Both the position numbers and the translations under genes were made by a program. Of a stretch of DNA of 64,000 nucleotides, positions 1 through 8,197 are shown one piece after another; position 1 is the first letter of the stretch; each line of letters starts with the position of its first letter. The stretch is from Desulfovibrio porci. Lineage in GTDB: Bacteria; Desulfobacterota; Desulfovibrionia; Desulfovibrionales; Desulfovibrionaceae. Under the pieces are notes generated by a model. That model saw only the letters and a list, made by a program, of their open reading frames with translations. It was not told the DNA's origin and did no database searches. The DNA lies in the NCBI RefSeq assembly GCF_009696265.1, contig NZ_VUMH01000014.1, forward strand, positions 1-64,000, given 5' to 3'.

Positions 1-127
1 GAAAAGAACAGCGAACTTGCCGGTCTGGACGCATCGCTACAACTTTGTGCGTCCGCATACGGCTCTTGGCAGAAAACCTCCAGCCTCAAGGCTGAGCGGA
101 GGGTGAACAACGTGTTGACACTCTACA
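1..127 (+). mobile_element. 3' end of an IS481-family insertion sequence
   Basis: Positions 2-103 read in one frame as the C-terminal tail of an integrase-core transposase: a W-x-HRYN segment followed by RPHTALGRKPPASRL, the usual IS481-family ending. That frame stops at 104-106. The neighbouring frame continues to a stop at 130-132 with residues VNNVLTLYT, so the tail is either slightly frameshifted or ends early. The outermost bases, read on the minus strand from 127, begin TGTAGAGTGTCAACACG, a typical IS481 terminal-repeat start. The rest of the element lies outside the window, so I cannot tell whether it is intact. Family assignment rests on motif recognition. Confidence 0.75.
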
Positions 128-133
128 CCTAGA
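128..133. repeat. Probable 6-bp target duplication (NCTAGN)
   Basis: The six bases directly after the inferred IS end are CCTAGA. IS481-type elements are known to prefer and duplicate NCTAGN sites, so this is the expected right-hand target copy. The matching left copy would lie outside the window. Confidence 0.55.
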
Positions 134-1037
134 TCTGATCCGGCCCATGCTGGAAAGCCGGCGGCACGAATTCCACCTGCGCGTGGACGTCGAACACACG
201 GACCTGATCGGCGACACGCATCGCATCCAGCAGATCCTGCTCAACCTGCTTTCCAACGCCGTCAAATACACGCCGGACGGGGGCTCCATCAGCCTTTCCA
301 TCAGCGAATCGCAGCCGCTCAATCCGTCCATGAGCCGCATCGTCATCGTAGTCGAAGACAACGGTTTCGGCATGAGCCCGGAATTCCAGAAACGGATTTT
401 CGACTCCTTCGCGCGCTCCGACGACGAACGGGTGAACCGCATTCAGGGCACGGGACTGGGGATGCCCATTGTGCGCAATCTGGCACGGATGATGCAAGGC
501 AGCATCGCCATTGAAAGCGAACTGGACCGGGGCAGCCGCTTTACCGTGGAACTGGACCTCTGCCGCCGGCGGGACCGGCGCGGCGCGGCCGGGACATGGA
601 GTGGGACACCGACGGTTGACGCGACCGCGACGCCGCCCGCCGAACCGGAAGATTTCAGCGGCAGGCGCGTTCTGCTGGTGGAAGACAATGCCCTGAATAT
701 GGAGATCGCGCTGGAACTGATTGGTTCCACAGGCGCGGTCATTGATTGCGCCGAAAACGGACAGCAGGCCCTGGAGCGCTTCAAGGCCTCGCCAGAAGGT
801 CATTACAATCTGATTTTCATGGATATCCAGATGCCGGTCATGAACGGCCTCGACGCCGCCAGGGCCATTCGCGCCCTTGAGCGGGAGGACGCCCGCGGCG
901 TGCCCATCATCGCCATGAGCGCCAATGTCTTTGCCGAGGACATCCATGCCGCCGGAAACGCCGGTATGAACGGACACGTGCCCAAACCCATTGATCTGGG
1001 GTTGCTGCGGGAGACGCTGCGGCGCTGGCTGTCCTAG
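134..1037 (+). pseudogene. Hybrid sensor histidine kinase, 5' end removed by IS insertion
   Basis: The remaining reading frame contains a GHKL ATPase domain: an N-box (QQILLNLLSNAVKYTP), a G1-like EDNGFGM and a G2-like GTGLGMPIV. It is followed from about residue 173 (counting from the ATG at 147) by a receiver domain with LVEDN, the phospho-acceptor in MDIQMP and the conserved lysine in PKP. No sensor region and no HisKA H-box are present. The frame runs straight into the IS481 end at 127, so the N-terminal half was separated by the insertion. The ATG at 147 has no convincing Shine-Dalgarno. The remnant could bind ATP and carry an acceptor Asp but could not autophosphorylate in the normal way, so I treat it as disrupted. 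Confidence 0.8.
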
Positions 1038-1039
1038 GA

Positions 1040-1172
1040 GCTGTTTCTAACTTGCCTTTTCGCCTCTGCCTGCGTCAGGCTCGCTTCGTGCGAAGGTCGG
1101 GTTTGAATATACCCCCTCCGCCCGGAACTCGCCTTCCTGGGCAGAGCACAAAAATCCTAAGTTAGAAAGAGC
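1040..1172. repeat. MITE-like element with 14-bp inverted ends
   Basis: GCTGTTTCTAACTT at 1040-1053 is matched on the opposite strand at 1159-1172 with one mismatch, bounding a 133-bp noncoding stretch just after the kinase stop codon. The interior contains no plausible gene. The whole gap 1038-1314 holds only this element, a nearby hairpin and TAGAGC-type repeat sequence. Confidence 0.5.
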
Positions 1173-1217
1173 CGCTAGAGCAGATTCGCTTTGAAATGTC
1201 ACCATGTTAAAGCTGCC

Positions 1218-1248
1218 ATTCCGGGAAAAACGTCGTTTTTCCCGGAAT
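1218..1248. terminator. Bidirectional hairpin, possible terminator
   Basis: ATTCCGGGAAAAACG at 1218-1232 is the exact reverse complement of 1234-1248. Runs of A and T lie inside the stem, so either strand could terminate here. It sits between the kinase remnant and the convergent PHP gene. No long T-run follows the stem, so termination is plausible but not certain. Confidence 0.4.
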
Positions 1249-1314
1249 CCACGCGCGCGGCGTTAGAGCATTTAACCCTTTACGGGATTACCGGCAGCGT
1301 TTGCGAAGCCAAGG

Positions 1315-2130
1315 CTAAAACGGCAGGTTAAAAGGCTGCCGCGCCTGAAACACCACGCTGTGGGCGTAGCCGAAAGAACGGGCGTAGGCCGCCAGTTGAT
1401 CGAAACCGAAGGCCACGTCCGCCGTGGCATGGGCGTCCGAGCCGAAGCTGATGCTCACCCCCAGTTCGGCGGCCAAGCGCATGATTGCCGGGGCAGGATA
1501 GGGTTCGGCGAATTCCTTGCGCAGGCCCGCCGAGGAGACTTCCAGGGCCACGCCGCCGTCGCGCATGGCGAGCAACGTTTCGCGGATCAACTCCAGGCTG
1601 CCGGGCCTGTCCAGCCAGGCGTGAAAACTCTCCCAGCAACGCACCTTGATGAAGTCCGGGTGGGCCACGATATTCATCAGGCCGCTGCGGACCATGGCCG
1701 TCATCTCCCGGTAATAGTCCGCGAAACGCGCATAGCGCTCCTCCTCGCTCTCGCCCCGGCCCCAGTTCTTGGGCGAACCCACGGCCAGCATGCCCAGAAA
1801 ATGCAGGCCACCGATCACATAGTCAAAGGACCAGCGCGCGGCCAGTTCCCGCATGTAGGGCATGCGCGAGGGGATCCAGTCCAGCTCCATGCCCAGCAGC
1901 ACGCGGGGGAATTCGGCCGATGTTAACCGCAACACGTCCTCAACATAGCCCGGAAAGTCCCCGGCCAGATCGCCGTGGTACAGGGGGCAGGCATAGCCGG
2001 GCGGCAGGGGCGAATGCTCGGAGAAGCCGTACCAGCGCAGCCCGCGGGCCCGCGCGGCCTCGTACATTTGCGCCACATCGGCTTCGCCGTGGGAAATAAG
2101 GGTGTGATTGTGCACGTCCGCGAGAATCAT
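1315..2130 (-). CDS. PHP-domain metal-dependent phosphoesterase (histidinol-phosphatase-like)
   Basis: The protein (about 271 aa) starts MILADVHNHTLISHGE, with the HxH metal motif of PHP phosphoesterases at the extreme N-terminus. Further metal-ligand motifs follow: SEHS, GMELDW, GGLHFLG, VAHPDF and, near the C-terminus, GSDAHA. PHP proteins of this size include histidinol-phosphate phosphatases and several other phosphoesterases, so the substrate is open. The hisI-hisG pair about 3.5 kb away makes a histidine role possible but does not prove it. I chose the ATG at 2130 because the HxH motif follows directly and an AAGGA ribosome site precedes it; the open frame extends further upstream, overlapping ribF. 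It lies 16 bp after ribF in the same direction and is probably cotranscribed. Confidence 0.8.
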   Translation of the reverse strand: MILADVHNHTLISHGEADVAQMYEAARARGLRWYGFSEHSPLPPGYACPLYHGDLAGDFPGYVEDVLRLTSAEFPRVLLGMELDWIPSRMPYMRELAARWSFDYVIGGLHFLGMLAVGSPKNWGRGESEEERYARFADYYREMTAMVRSGLMNIVAHPDFIKVRCWESFHAWLDRPGSLELIRETLLAMRDGGVALEVSSAGLRKEFAEPYPAPAIMRLAAELGVSISFGSDAHATADVAFGFDQLAAYARSFGYAHSVVFQARQPFNLPF

Positions 2131-2146
2131 GCCGCGTTTCCTTGTG

Positions 2147-3073
2147 TCAGGCGTCGGTCCGGGACAGAATTTTGCGCGCCTCGGCCACGTCCTCGCCGAT
2201 CTGGCCGGTGAGTTCCTCCACCGAGGCGAAACGGCGCTCGCCGCGCAGCCGGGCCACAAATTCCAGGCGCACGCGCCGCCCGTAGAGATTGGCCGAAGTA
2301 TCCAGCAAAAAGCTCTCCACAGTCACGTCCCGGCCGCCGAAGGTGGGCTTGCGCCCCACATTGGTCACGGCCTGATGCCAGGTTTCGTCCAGACGCACGC
2401 GGGCGGCGTACACGCCTTCCGCGGGCAGCAGGGTTTCCGGCGGCAGCAGATTGGCCGTGGGAAAGCCCAGACCGCCGCCGCGGCCCTCGCCGTGCACCAC
2501 TTCGCCGGAAAAACCGTAACAGCGCCCCAGCAGACGGGCCGCCTGCCAGACGTCGCCCCGGTTGATCAGGTCCCGCAGGCGGGTGGAGCTGACCACCGCG
2601 TCATCCACAATGACCGGCGGCAACTGCTCAACCTCAAAGCCCCATTCCGCGCCCAGGGTCCGCAGCACGTCGGCATGGCCGCTGCGCCCCCGCCCCAGGG
2701 AGAAATCATAGCCCACCACCAATTGGCGCAGATGCATGGGCAGCAGACAGCGGCGCACAAAATCCTCGGGCGTCAGGGAGGCCAGTTCCGGGGTGAAGGG
2801 CAGCTCCAGCACGTGCTCCACGCCCAGTCCGGCCAGCAGTTCCAGCCGCCGTTCGCGGCTGGTCAGCGGGGCGTGAGCTTTGTGCGGGCTCACGACCAGA
2901 CGCGGGTGCGGCCAGAAGGTCACCAGCACGCAGGCCAGATCCCGCTGGCGGCAGACATCCAGAGTGCGACGGATCAGGGCCTGATGGCCTTTATGCACGC
3001 CGTCGAAGTTGCCGATGGTGACGCCCGCGCCCGTCAGAGCGCCCAAGCCGTCCACGGAATGTACAATTTGCAT
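2147..3073 (-). CDS. ribF: Bifunctional riboflavin kinase / FAD synthetase
   Basis: Converts riboflavin to FMN and then FAD in the cytoplasm. The 308-aa length is normal for bacterial RibF. The N-terminal adenylyltransferase half shows TIGNFDGVHKGHQALI (nucleotidyl-transferase GxxHxGH-type loop) at residues 20-35 and FWPHPRLVVSP. The C-terminal flavokinase half shows a glycine-rich stretch, GLGFPTANL, and the GVYAARV strand. The start at 3073 precedes the usual N-terminal beta strand. The PHP gene follows 16 bp downstream. Upstream (3074-3240) there is only a short AT-rich spacer. Confidence 0.93.
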   Translation of the reverse strand: MQIVHSVDGLGALTGAGVTIGNFDGVHKGHQALIRRTLDVCRQRDLACVLVTFWPHPRLVVSPHKAHAPLTSRERRLELLAGLGVEHVLELPFTPELASLTPEDFVRRCLLPMHLRQLVVGYDFSLGRGRSGHADVLRTLGAEWGFEVEQLPPVIVDDAVVSSTRLRDLINRGDVWQAARLLGRCYGFSGEVVHGEGRGGGLGFPTANLLPPETLLPAEGVYAARVRLDETWHQAVTNVGRKPTFGGRDVTVESFLLDTSANLYGRRVRLEFVARLRGERRFASVEELTGQIGEDVAEARKILSRTDA

Positions 3074-3240
3074 AGATCGCGTCAGTTCCGAGCGTTGGAG
3101 GAAGAGGGGTCAAAAGGGTCAAAGCGGAATGTGCTGTTCAGATTGAATCTGTGCATCCTAATGAAAAATTTTGTGCCCTGCCAAGGAATAAAAAAACTCT
3201 CTGACGCAGGCAGGGGAAAAAGAGTCCAGGATGCGCGGAG

Positions 3241-3714
3241 TCAAATCAGTCTGTCGAAAATGATCTTGTACGCCCTGCGGATATGCAGCACCAGCCTGAG
3301 GGTCAGGCTGCGGGCCTGCTTTTCATCCTGCACGGAAAAGGAACCCAGGTGCCGGGCCACATCGCTGAAGTCCGCGTCGCCCTTGGGCTGGAGCATGCCC
3401 CAGTACTCCTGGGCGCGTTCCATGATCCGGCTGCCGAGCTTGTCCGGATGCGCGGCGTGGTAGGAACGCAGAAATGTCGCGAACATGCGTTCCGCGTCCT
3501 GCGGAAAGGAGCTGGCCAAGGCCAGACGCCAGAGGGCCATATACAGACCGCGCCACTCCACCAGCATCTGGCGGCGGCGCATGAACTGCATGCGGCCGAT
3601 GCCCATCAGCTCCAGCTCGGCGGTGAAGTCCGCGTCGTCCAGCAGGGCCGCGAAATTCTCCAGGGCCTCGCTCACGGCGCTTTCGTCGTCAAAAACTTCC
3701 GCAAGGTTTTGCAT
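3241..3714 (-). CDS. Conserved-looking hypothetical protein
   Basis: A 157-aa, predominantly helical, charged protein with no signal peptide and no membrane segment. I do not recognise a domain. The N-terminal third is acidic, the middle carries an RRRQ patch and several Trp/Tyr residues, and the C-terminus is basic. It begins 11 bp after the stop of the DEAD-box helicase gene in the same direction, so the two are probably cotranscribed. That neighbourhood is the only hint of function. Codon use resembles the neighbouring genes, which supports it as real coding sequence. Confidence 0.7.
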   Translation of the reverse strand: MQNLAEVFDDESAVSEALENFAALLDDADFTAELELMGIGRMQFMRRRQMLVEWRGLYMALWRLALASSFPQDAERMFATFLRSYHAAHPDKLGSRIMERAQEYWGMLQPKGDADFSDVARHLGSFSVQDEKQARSLTLRLVLHIRRAYKIIFDRLI

Positions 3715-3725
3715 AGGCGATCTGT

Positions 3726-5348
3726 TCAGTTTTCCGCCCCCGCGCCTTCGCCGCCGTTGTCGTCCTTGCGGCGGCGCGGCGAACGGCGGCGGCGTTTTCC
3801 GGAGCGGGGGGCCTCCCCGTCGCCGTCTTCGCGGCGGGCGGGGGCGGATTCGCGCCCACGGGATTCCGTATGCCGACGCGCGGCGACAGCCGGGCTGTTG
3901 TCCGGAAAACGGTTTTCCTGAAGGCTCTGCTGATGGCAGGCGTCCAGCAGCATGCCCAGCAGCAGGACGTCGTCGTCCTCTTCGCTCTGCCGGGCAAGTT
4001 CACGCGCCAGGGCCGCGTAGCGGGCCACGCGCATGCGCTCCAGGCCGGTGAGCGTGCGGAAGCGCGCCTCCAGAATGGCGGTCAGACGCGTGCCCGCCAC
4101 CTGGGCCACGTCTTCGTCCGTGGGCAGGGGCAGCTCCATCAGCGCGATTTTGTAATGCTTGGCGATGCGTTCCAGCTCCATGCGCTGCATCACGTCCACC
4201 AGGGAAATGACCGTGCCCGCGGCCCCGGCGCGGCCGGTGCGCCCGGCGCGGTGGATATAGCTTTCATGATCTTCCGGCGGCTCGTACAGGAAAACGTGCG
4301 ACAGGGCCGGAATGTCGATGCCCCGCGCGGCCACGTCCGTGGCCACCAGATATTGCAGGCGGCCCTTGCGGATTTTGTCCAGCACGGCTTCGCGCCGGTT
4401 CTGCGAAAGATCCGCCGAAAGCTCGTCCGCGCTGTAGCCGAAGCCCTGAAGCACGCCGGTCACATAATGCACGTTGGCCTTGGTGTTGCAGAAAATGAGG
4501 GCCGAGGCCGGATTTTCCGTTTCCAGCAGGCGCACCAGTGCCCTGTCCTTATCCATGGGCTTGACCTCGCAGAAGAGGTGCTGCACTTCGGCTACATGGA
4601 CCTCTTTCTGCGAAAGGGAAAGCAGGGACGGCTCGCTCATGAACTCGGCGGCCAGCTTGAGCACGTGCGGCGGATAGGTGGCGGAGAACAGGCAGGTATG
4701 GATGCGCTTTCTGGGCAGATAGCGCTGCACTTCCTTCATGTCCGGATAAAAACCGATGGACAGCATGCGGTCGGCCTCGTCAAAAACCAGCACCCGCAGA
4801 TCCTTGAGGTCCAGCGTGCGGCGCAGCAGGTGATCCAGCACGCGGCCCGGCGTGCCCACAATGACCTGCGCGCCGTCGTGCAGGGCGTCCATCTGCTTTT
4901 TGTAGCCCACGCCGCCGTACACGGCCACGGTCTGAATGCCCGTGTCCGCGAAAATCACGGCGGCCTCGCGCTCCACCTGCACGGCCAGTTCGCGCGTGGG
5001 GGCCAGCACCAGCGCCTGCGGCGCTTTGAGCGCCGGGTCCAGACGGGGCAGCATGGGCAGCAGATAGCAGCCGGTCTTGCCGCTGCCCGTGCGCGACTGA
5101 ACCATGATGTCCCGCCCCTCCAGCAGATAGGGCAGGGCCAGGGACTGCACGGGCATCAGGCTCTGCCAGCCCGCGCGGACACAGGCCGAGCGCATGGCTT
5201 CCGGCAGGTCGGCCAAGCCGACTTTGGGCAGGGCGTTTTCCGGTTCGCTGACGGAAAGCCCCTCCGGGGCGAGAGTGGCGGGGTCCGCCGCATCGGCGGC
5301 AGGTGCGTCCGCGCCGGGAATCATCGTAGGAGAAATCTCTTCTGGCAT
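3726..5348 (-). CDS. DEAD-box ATP-dependent RNA helicase
   Basis: A 540-aa RNA helicase, expected to unwind structured RNA or remodel ribonucleoproteins. The motifs appear in order: a Q-motif region (MPVQSLALPYLLEGRD), Walker A SRTGSGKT, PTRELA, TPGR, DEAD in VFDEADRM, SAT in FSATYPP, then RecA2 motifs ending in HRAGRTGRAG. After the core comes a helical linker and a strongly basic Arg/Ser-rich tail of about 50 residues, typical of RNA-binding tails in the DeaD/RhlE group. The N-terminal 40 residues are Ala/Pro/Glu-rich. The ATG at 5348 has an AGGA site 7 bp upstream. I cannot choose between DeaD, RhlE and other subfamilies. Confidence 0.93.
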   Translation of the reverse strand: MPEEISPTMIPGADAPAADAADPATLAPEGLSVSEPENALPKVGLADLPEAMRSACVRAGWQSLMPVQSLALPYLLEGRDIMVQSRTGSGKTGCYLLPMLPRLDPALKAPQALVLAPTRELAVQVEREAAVIFADTGIQTVAVYGGVGYKKQMDALHDGAQVIVGTPGRVLDHLLRRTLDLKDLRVLVFDEADRMLSIGFYPDMKEVQRYLPRKRIHTCLFSATYPPHVLKLAAEFMSEPSLLSLSQKEVHVAEVQHLFCEVKPMDKDRALVRLLETENPASALIFCNTKANVHYVTGVLQGFGYSADELSADLSQNRREAVLDKIRKGRLQYLVATDVAARGIDIPALSHVFLYEPPEDHESYIHRAGRTGRAGAAGTVISLVDVMQRMELERIAKHYKIALMELPLPTDEDVAQVAGTRLTAILEARFRTLTGLERMRVARYAALARELARQSEEDDDVLLLGMLLDACHQQSLQENRFPDNSPAVAARRHTESRGRESAPARREDGDGEAPRSGKRRRRSPRRRKDDNGGEGAGAEN

Positions 5349-5403
5349 GGGTCATCCTGGCGGCATGAAACCGCCTTAGTAATTAAAATATTGTTAACAA
5401 GGA

Positions 5404-5432
5404 ATTATGCCATAAACCTTATTTTTCCGCAA
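5404..5432 (-). promoter_or_regulatory. Sigma-70 promoter for the helicase gene
   Basis: On the minus strand there is TTGCGG (5427-5432), a 17-bp spacer and CATAAT (5404-5409), in an AT-rich stretch 55 bp upstream of the helicase start. Spacing is ideal and both boxes are close to consensus. Confidence 0.55.
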
Positions 5433-5571
5433 GTTTTGCCCGCGCGAAACAGGCCGGAGCGACTGTCCCGCCGGGGCGGGCCGGGCGGCTTGCCACCGCC
5501 GCCGATTGCGGATAAATTCAGCCCTCTGCGCGGGAAGAGCCTGTTCCGGCCCGCCGTCAAGGAGAAATTTC

Positions 5572-6003
5572 ATGTCCAGTCAGCCGATCCGCCAACCGGG
5601 AAAAGACGTTCCCCAAGATTTCGCCCCCGACTTCAGCAAGGGTCTGATACCGGCCATCGCCCAGGATCAGGCCACGGGCGAGGTGCTCATGCTGGCCTAT
5701 ATGAATGAAGACGCCTGGCGCAAAACCCTGGAAACCGGCGAGGCCCATTACTGGAGCCGCAGCCGCCGCGAGCTCTGGCACAAGGGCGGCACGTCCGGCC
5801 ATGTCCAGAAAGTGCGCGCCCTGCGCCTGGACTGCGACAACGACACCATACTGCTGCTTGTTGAGCAGGCGGGCGGCGCGGCCTGCCACAGCGGGCGGCG
5901 CTCCTGCTTTTACCGGGAATGGAAGGACGGAGCCGTGACCGTCTGCTCCCCCCAGGTCTTTGACCCCGAAAAAGTTTACGGCGGAGAAAGGAAATCCTCA
6001 TGA
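5572..6003 (+). CDS. hisI: Phosphoribosyl-AMP cyclohydrolase
   Basis: Third step of histidine biosynthesis, opening the purine ring of PR-AMP. The 143-aa monofunctional form matches the HisI family: [25 protein letters not shown], the metal-binding CDND motif, and the closing [11 protein letters not shown] with two cysteines. No PRA-PH (HisE) domain is fused. The ATG at 5572 is preceded by AAGGAGA. Upstream in-frame codons exist, but the ribosome site decides this start. The stop overlaps the hisG start as ATGA, so translation is probably coupled. Confidence 0.95.
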   Translation: MSSQPIRQPGKDVPQDFAPDFSKGLIPAIAQDQATGEVLMLAYMNEDAWRKTLETGEAHYWSRSRRELWHKGGTSGHVQKVRALRLDCDNDTILLLVEQAGGAACHSGRRSCFYREWKDGAVTVCSPQVFDPEKVYGGERKSS

Positions 6004-6893
6004 GCGCGCAGACGCAGCCGATCATCAAACTGGGCGTGCCCAAGGGCTCGCTGGAAGAAGCCACCATCAATCTTTTCGAACGCGCGGGCTGGAAAATCCG
6101 CAAGCATACCCGCAATTACTTTCCGGACATCAACGACCCGGAAATCACGGCTTCGCTCTGCCGCGTGCAGGAAATCGGCGGCTACATCGAAGCCGGCGTG
6201 CTGGACGTGGGCATTACCGGACTGGACTGGCTGAGCGAACGCGGGCACGAGGACAAGGTGGAACGCATCGCGGACCTGGTCTACTCCAAAACGTCCAACC
6301 GGCCCTGCCGCTGGGTGCTGGCCGTGGCCGGGGATTCTCCCTATGCCTGCGCCGCCGATCTGGCGGGCAAACGCATCGCCACCGAACTGGAAGGCCTGAC
6401 CCGCCGCTATTTTTCCCGGCAGGGCGTGGACGTGGACGTCTTCTACTCCTGGGGGGCCACCGAGGCCAAGGTGGTGGAAGGACTGGCCGACGGCATTGTG
6501 GAAGTGACCGAAACCGGCACCACCATCCGCGCGCACGGCCTCAAGATCATTGACGAAGTCATGGTTTCCTATCCCGTGCTCATCGCCAACAGGGACGCTT
6601 GGCGGGATCCGCGCAAACGGGCCAAGATCGAGCAGTTGACCCTGCTGCTGCAGGGCGCGCTGCGCGCCGAAAATCTGGTGGCCATCAAGATGAACGCCCC
6701 GGCGGCCCATCTGGACGCCATTCTGGAAATGCTGCCTTCGCTTAATTCGCCCACGGTCTCCCCCCTGCGCGACGGGCGCTGGCTGTCCGTGGAAACCGTG
6801 GTGGAGGTCGGCATTGTGCGCGACCTCATCCCGCGCCTGCGCGAAGCCGGGGCCGAGGGCATCATCGAATACGCCCTGAACAAAGTCATTTAG
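6000..6893 (+). CDS. hisG: ATP phosphoribosyltransferase, long (HisG-L) form
   Basis: Commits PRPP and ATP to histidine synthesis. At 297 aa it is the long form carrying a C-terminal ACT-like regulatory domain (roughly residues 220-297), which allows histidine feedback without HisZ. The phosphate-binding region reads TETGTTIRA. The N-terminus begins with [18 protein letters not shown]. The start overlaps the hisI stop by 4 bp. Other his genes are not in the window, so the pathway is scattered in this genome. A compact terminator-like hairpin begins at the stop codon. Confidence 0.96.
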   Translation: MSAQTQPIIKLGVPKGSLEEATINLFERAGWKIRKHTRNYFPDINDPEITASLCRVQEIGGYIEAGVLDVGITGLDWLSERGHEDKVERIADLVYSKTSNRPCRWVLAVAGDSPYACAADLAGKRIATELEGLTRRYFSRQGVDVDVFYSWGATEAKVVEGLADGIVEVTETGTTIRAHGLKIIDEVMVSYPVLIANRDAWRDPRKRAKIEQLTLLLQGALRAENLVAIKMNAPAAHLDAILEMLPSLNSPTVSPLRDGRWLSVETVVEVGIVRDLIPRLREAGAEGIIEYALNKVI

Positions 6894-6918
6894 GGCTTTT
6901 TCATGGTGAAAAAGCCCT
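6892..6918 (+). terminator. Hairpin at the end of hisIG
   Basis: AGGGCTTTTT (6892-6901) pairs perfectly with AAAAAGCCCT (6909-6918) around a 7-nt loop, starting within the hisG stop codon. The T-run lies in the stem rather than after it, so strength is uncertain. Confidence 0.5.
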
Positions 6919-6941
6919 TGGCGGCAGCAAACGCTGACGCC

Positions 6942-6995
6942 CGCCGCCTTCGGCCCAGAGCGGGACCGTGCTCCCGCTCTGGGCCGAAGGCGGCG
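6942..6995. other. Very long perfect hairpin (24-bp stem)
   Basis: The arms 6942-6965 and 6972-6995 are exact reverse complements around a 6-nt loop and are almost entirely G+C. There is no T-run after it. It lies between hisG and the YkgJ-type gene. It could be a transcription/processing barrier, an RNA-stabilising structure or a palindromic repeat unit. Confidence 0.6.
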
Positions 6996-7074
6996 CTGCT
7001 TTGAAACCAGCCGCAATTTCAAAGTAAATCTATATTGCCGTCCGGGCCGCCGGGCCGCGCGCAAAGGAGATTGC

Positions 7075-7848
7075 ATGGATATCGACGACAGCCGCGAATT
7101 TCTGGAAAACCTGCCCGAGCTCAAGGCGGACGAAACTTTCTGTTTTGACTGCAACCCCCAGGTGCCCTGCTTCAACCGTTGCTGCGCGGAACTGACCCTG
7201 CCGCTCACCCCCTACGACGTGGCGCGCCTGCGCCGCCATCTGGGCATCGGCAGCGAGGAATTTCTGAGCACCTTCGCCACCATGCGTTCCTTCCCGGACA
7301 CGGGCTTTCCCCTGCCCATGCTGCGCATGCTGCAAGGCCCCGGCGAACCCTGTCCCTTCGTGGGCCCGGCGGGCTGCTCGGTCTATGAAGACCGTCCCGG
7401 CGCCTGTCGCTGCTATCCGCTGGGGCGCGGCACCAAGATGGCCGAGGACGGCGTGTCCGAACGCTTTTTCGTGGTGCGCGAAGACCATTGCCACGGCTTT
7501 GACCAAGGCACGGCGCGTACGCCCCGCCAGTGGTTCGCGGATCAGGATCTTGTGGACTACAACGCGGCCAATGACCGCTACATGCGGCTCATGGCCATGG
7601 TGCGGGCCACGGGCAAACCGCTGGATGCGCGGCTGGTGACCATGAGCGTGCTCTGCCTCTACCAGTTGGACAAATTCCGCGAGCTCATCACCCATATGCG
7701 CATTTTTGAACATGTAGACGCCGACGCCGCGCGCCAGGCCGCCGTCATGGAGGACAGCCCGGCTGGAGACACGGCTGCGCTGGATTTCGGACTGGATTGG
7801 ATGGAACTGGTGATCTTCGGAAAAAGCCAGGGGCTGACCAGAAAATAA
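7075..7848 (+). CDS. YkgJ-family cysteine-cluster protein
   Basis: A 257-aa protein with the CxxxC...CC arrangement of the YkgJ/UPF0153 family: CFDCNPQVPCFNRCC at residues about 24-38, then CPF, CSVYEDRPGACRCYPLG around residues 97-120. The cysteines probably bind a metal or Fe-S cluster; the family is often annotated as a zinc- or iron-chelating domain with no established reaction. The C-terminal 130 residues are helical and less conserved. It stands alone between two hairpins and ends at a strong terminator. The GGAGA before the ATG is a good ribosome site. Confidence 0.8.
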   Translation: MDIDDSREFLENLPELKADETFCFDCNPQVPCFNRCCAELTLPLTPYDVARLRRHLGIGSEEFLSTFATMRSFPDTGFPLPMLRMLQGPGEPCPFVGPAGCSVYEDRPGACRCYPLGRGTKMAEDGVSERFFVVREDHCHGFDQGTARTPRQWFADQDLVDYNAANDRYMRLMAMVRATGKPLDARLVTMSVLCLYQLDKFRELITHMRIFEHVDADAARQAAVMEDSPAGDTAALDFGLDWMELVIFGKSQGLTRK

Positions 7849-7880
7849 CGGCCCGTTCCCCGCCGAACCGGACTTGTATG

Positions 7881-7914
7881 AAAAACCGCCAGGCCTTTAG
7901 CCCGGCGGTTTTTT
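7881..7914. terminator. Intrinsic terminator after the YkgJ-type gene
   Basis: AAAAACCGCC (7881-7890) pairs with GGCGGTTTTTT (7904-7914), giving a G+C-rich stem followed by six T residues; the mirrored A-run means it could work in both directions. Confidence 0.85.
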
Positions 7915-8197
7915 GTATCGCTCGACCTTGGCGCGCCCCGGAGGATCGCCATTTTCCTTGCCATGCTCGTGATAAATTTCTTTTACAAAACAGGAAAAAC
8001 CTGCTAATCGTAAGTTGTGCGGACAGGTTCATGCTGTTTATTTATGCATTTTTATTAATTATTACAGAATGTTATTGCATGAGCACACCTAAAAACGCAC
8101 GCCTGGGGCAACGCTGTTTTTTTCGTTCCGCACGGCCCTGTTTAGCTGTGCCCACATTCCCGGCCGCCCACCGGCCGCAATCGCACGGGAGGAGCGT
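7915..8197 (+). other. AT-rich upstream region of the TSUP permease
   Basis: Noncoding stretch after the terminator. It is markedly AT-rich between about 8020 and 8080 and is the probable promoter region for the permease. I could not define one convincing -35/-10 pair. The short open frames across it have no ribosome site and no coding character. Confidence 0.4.
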
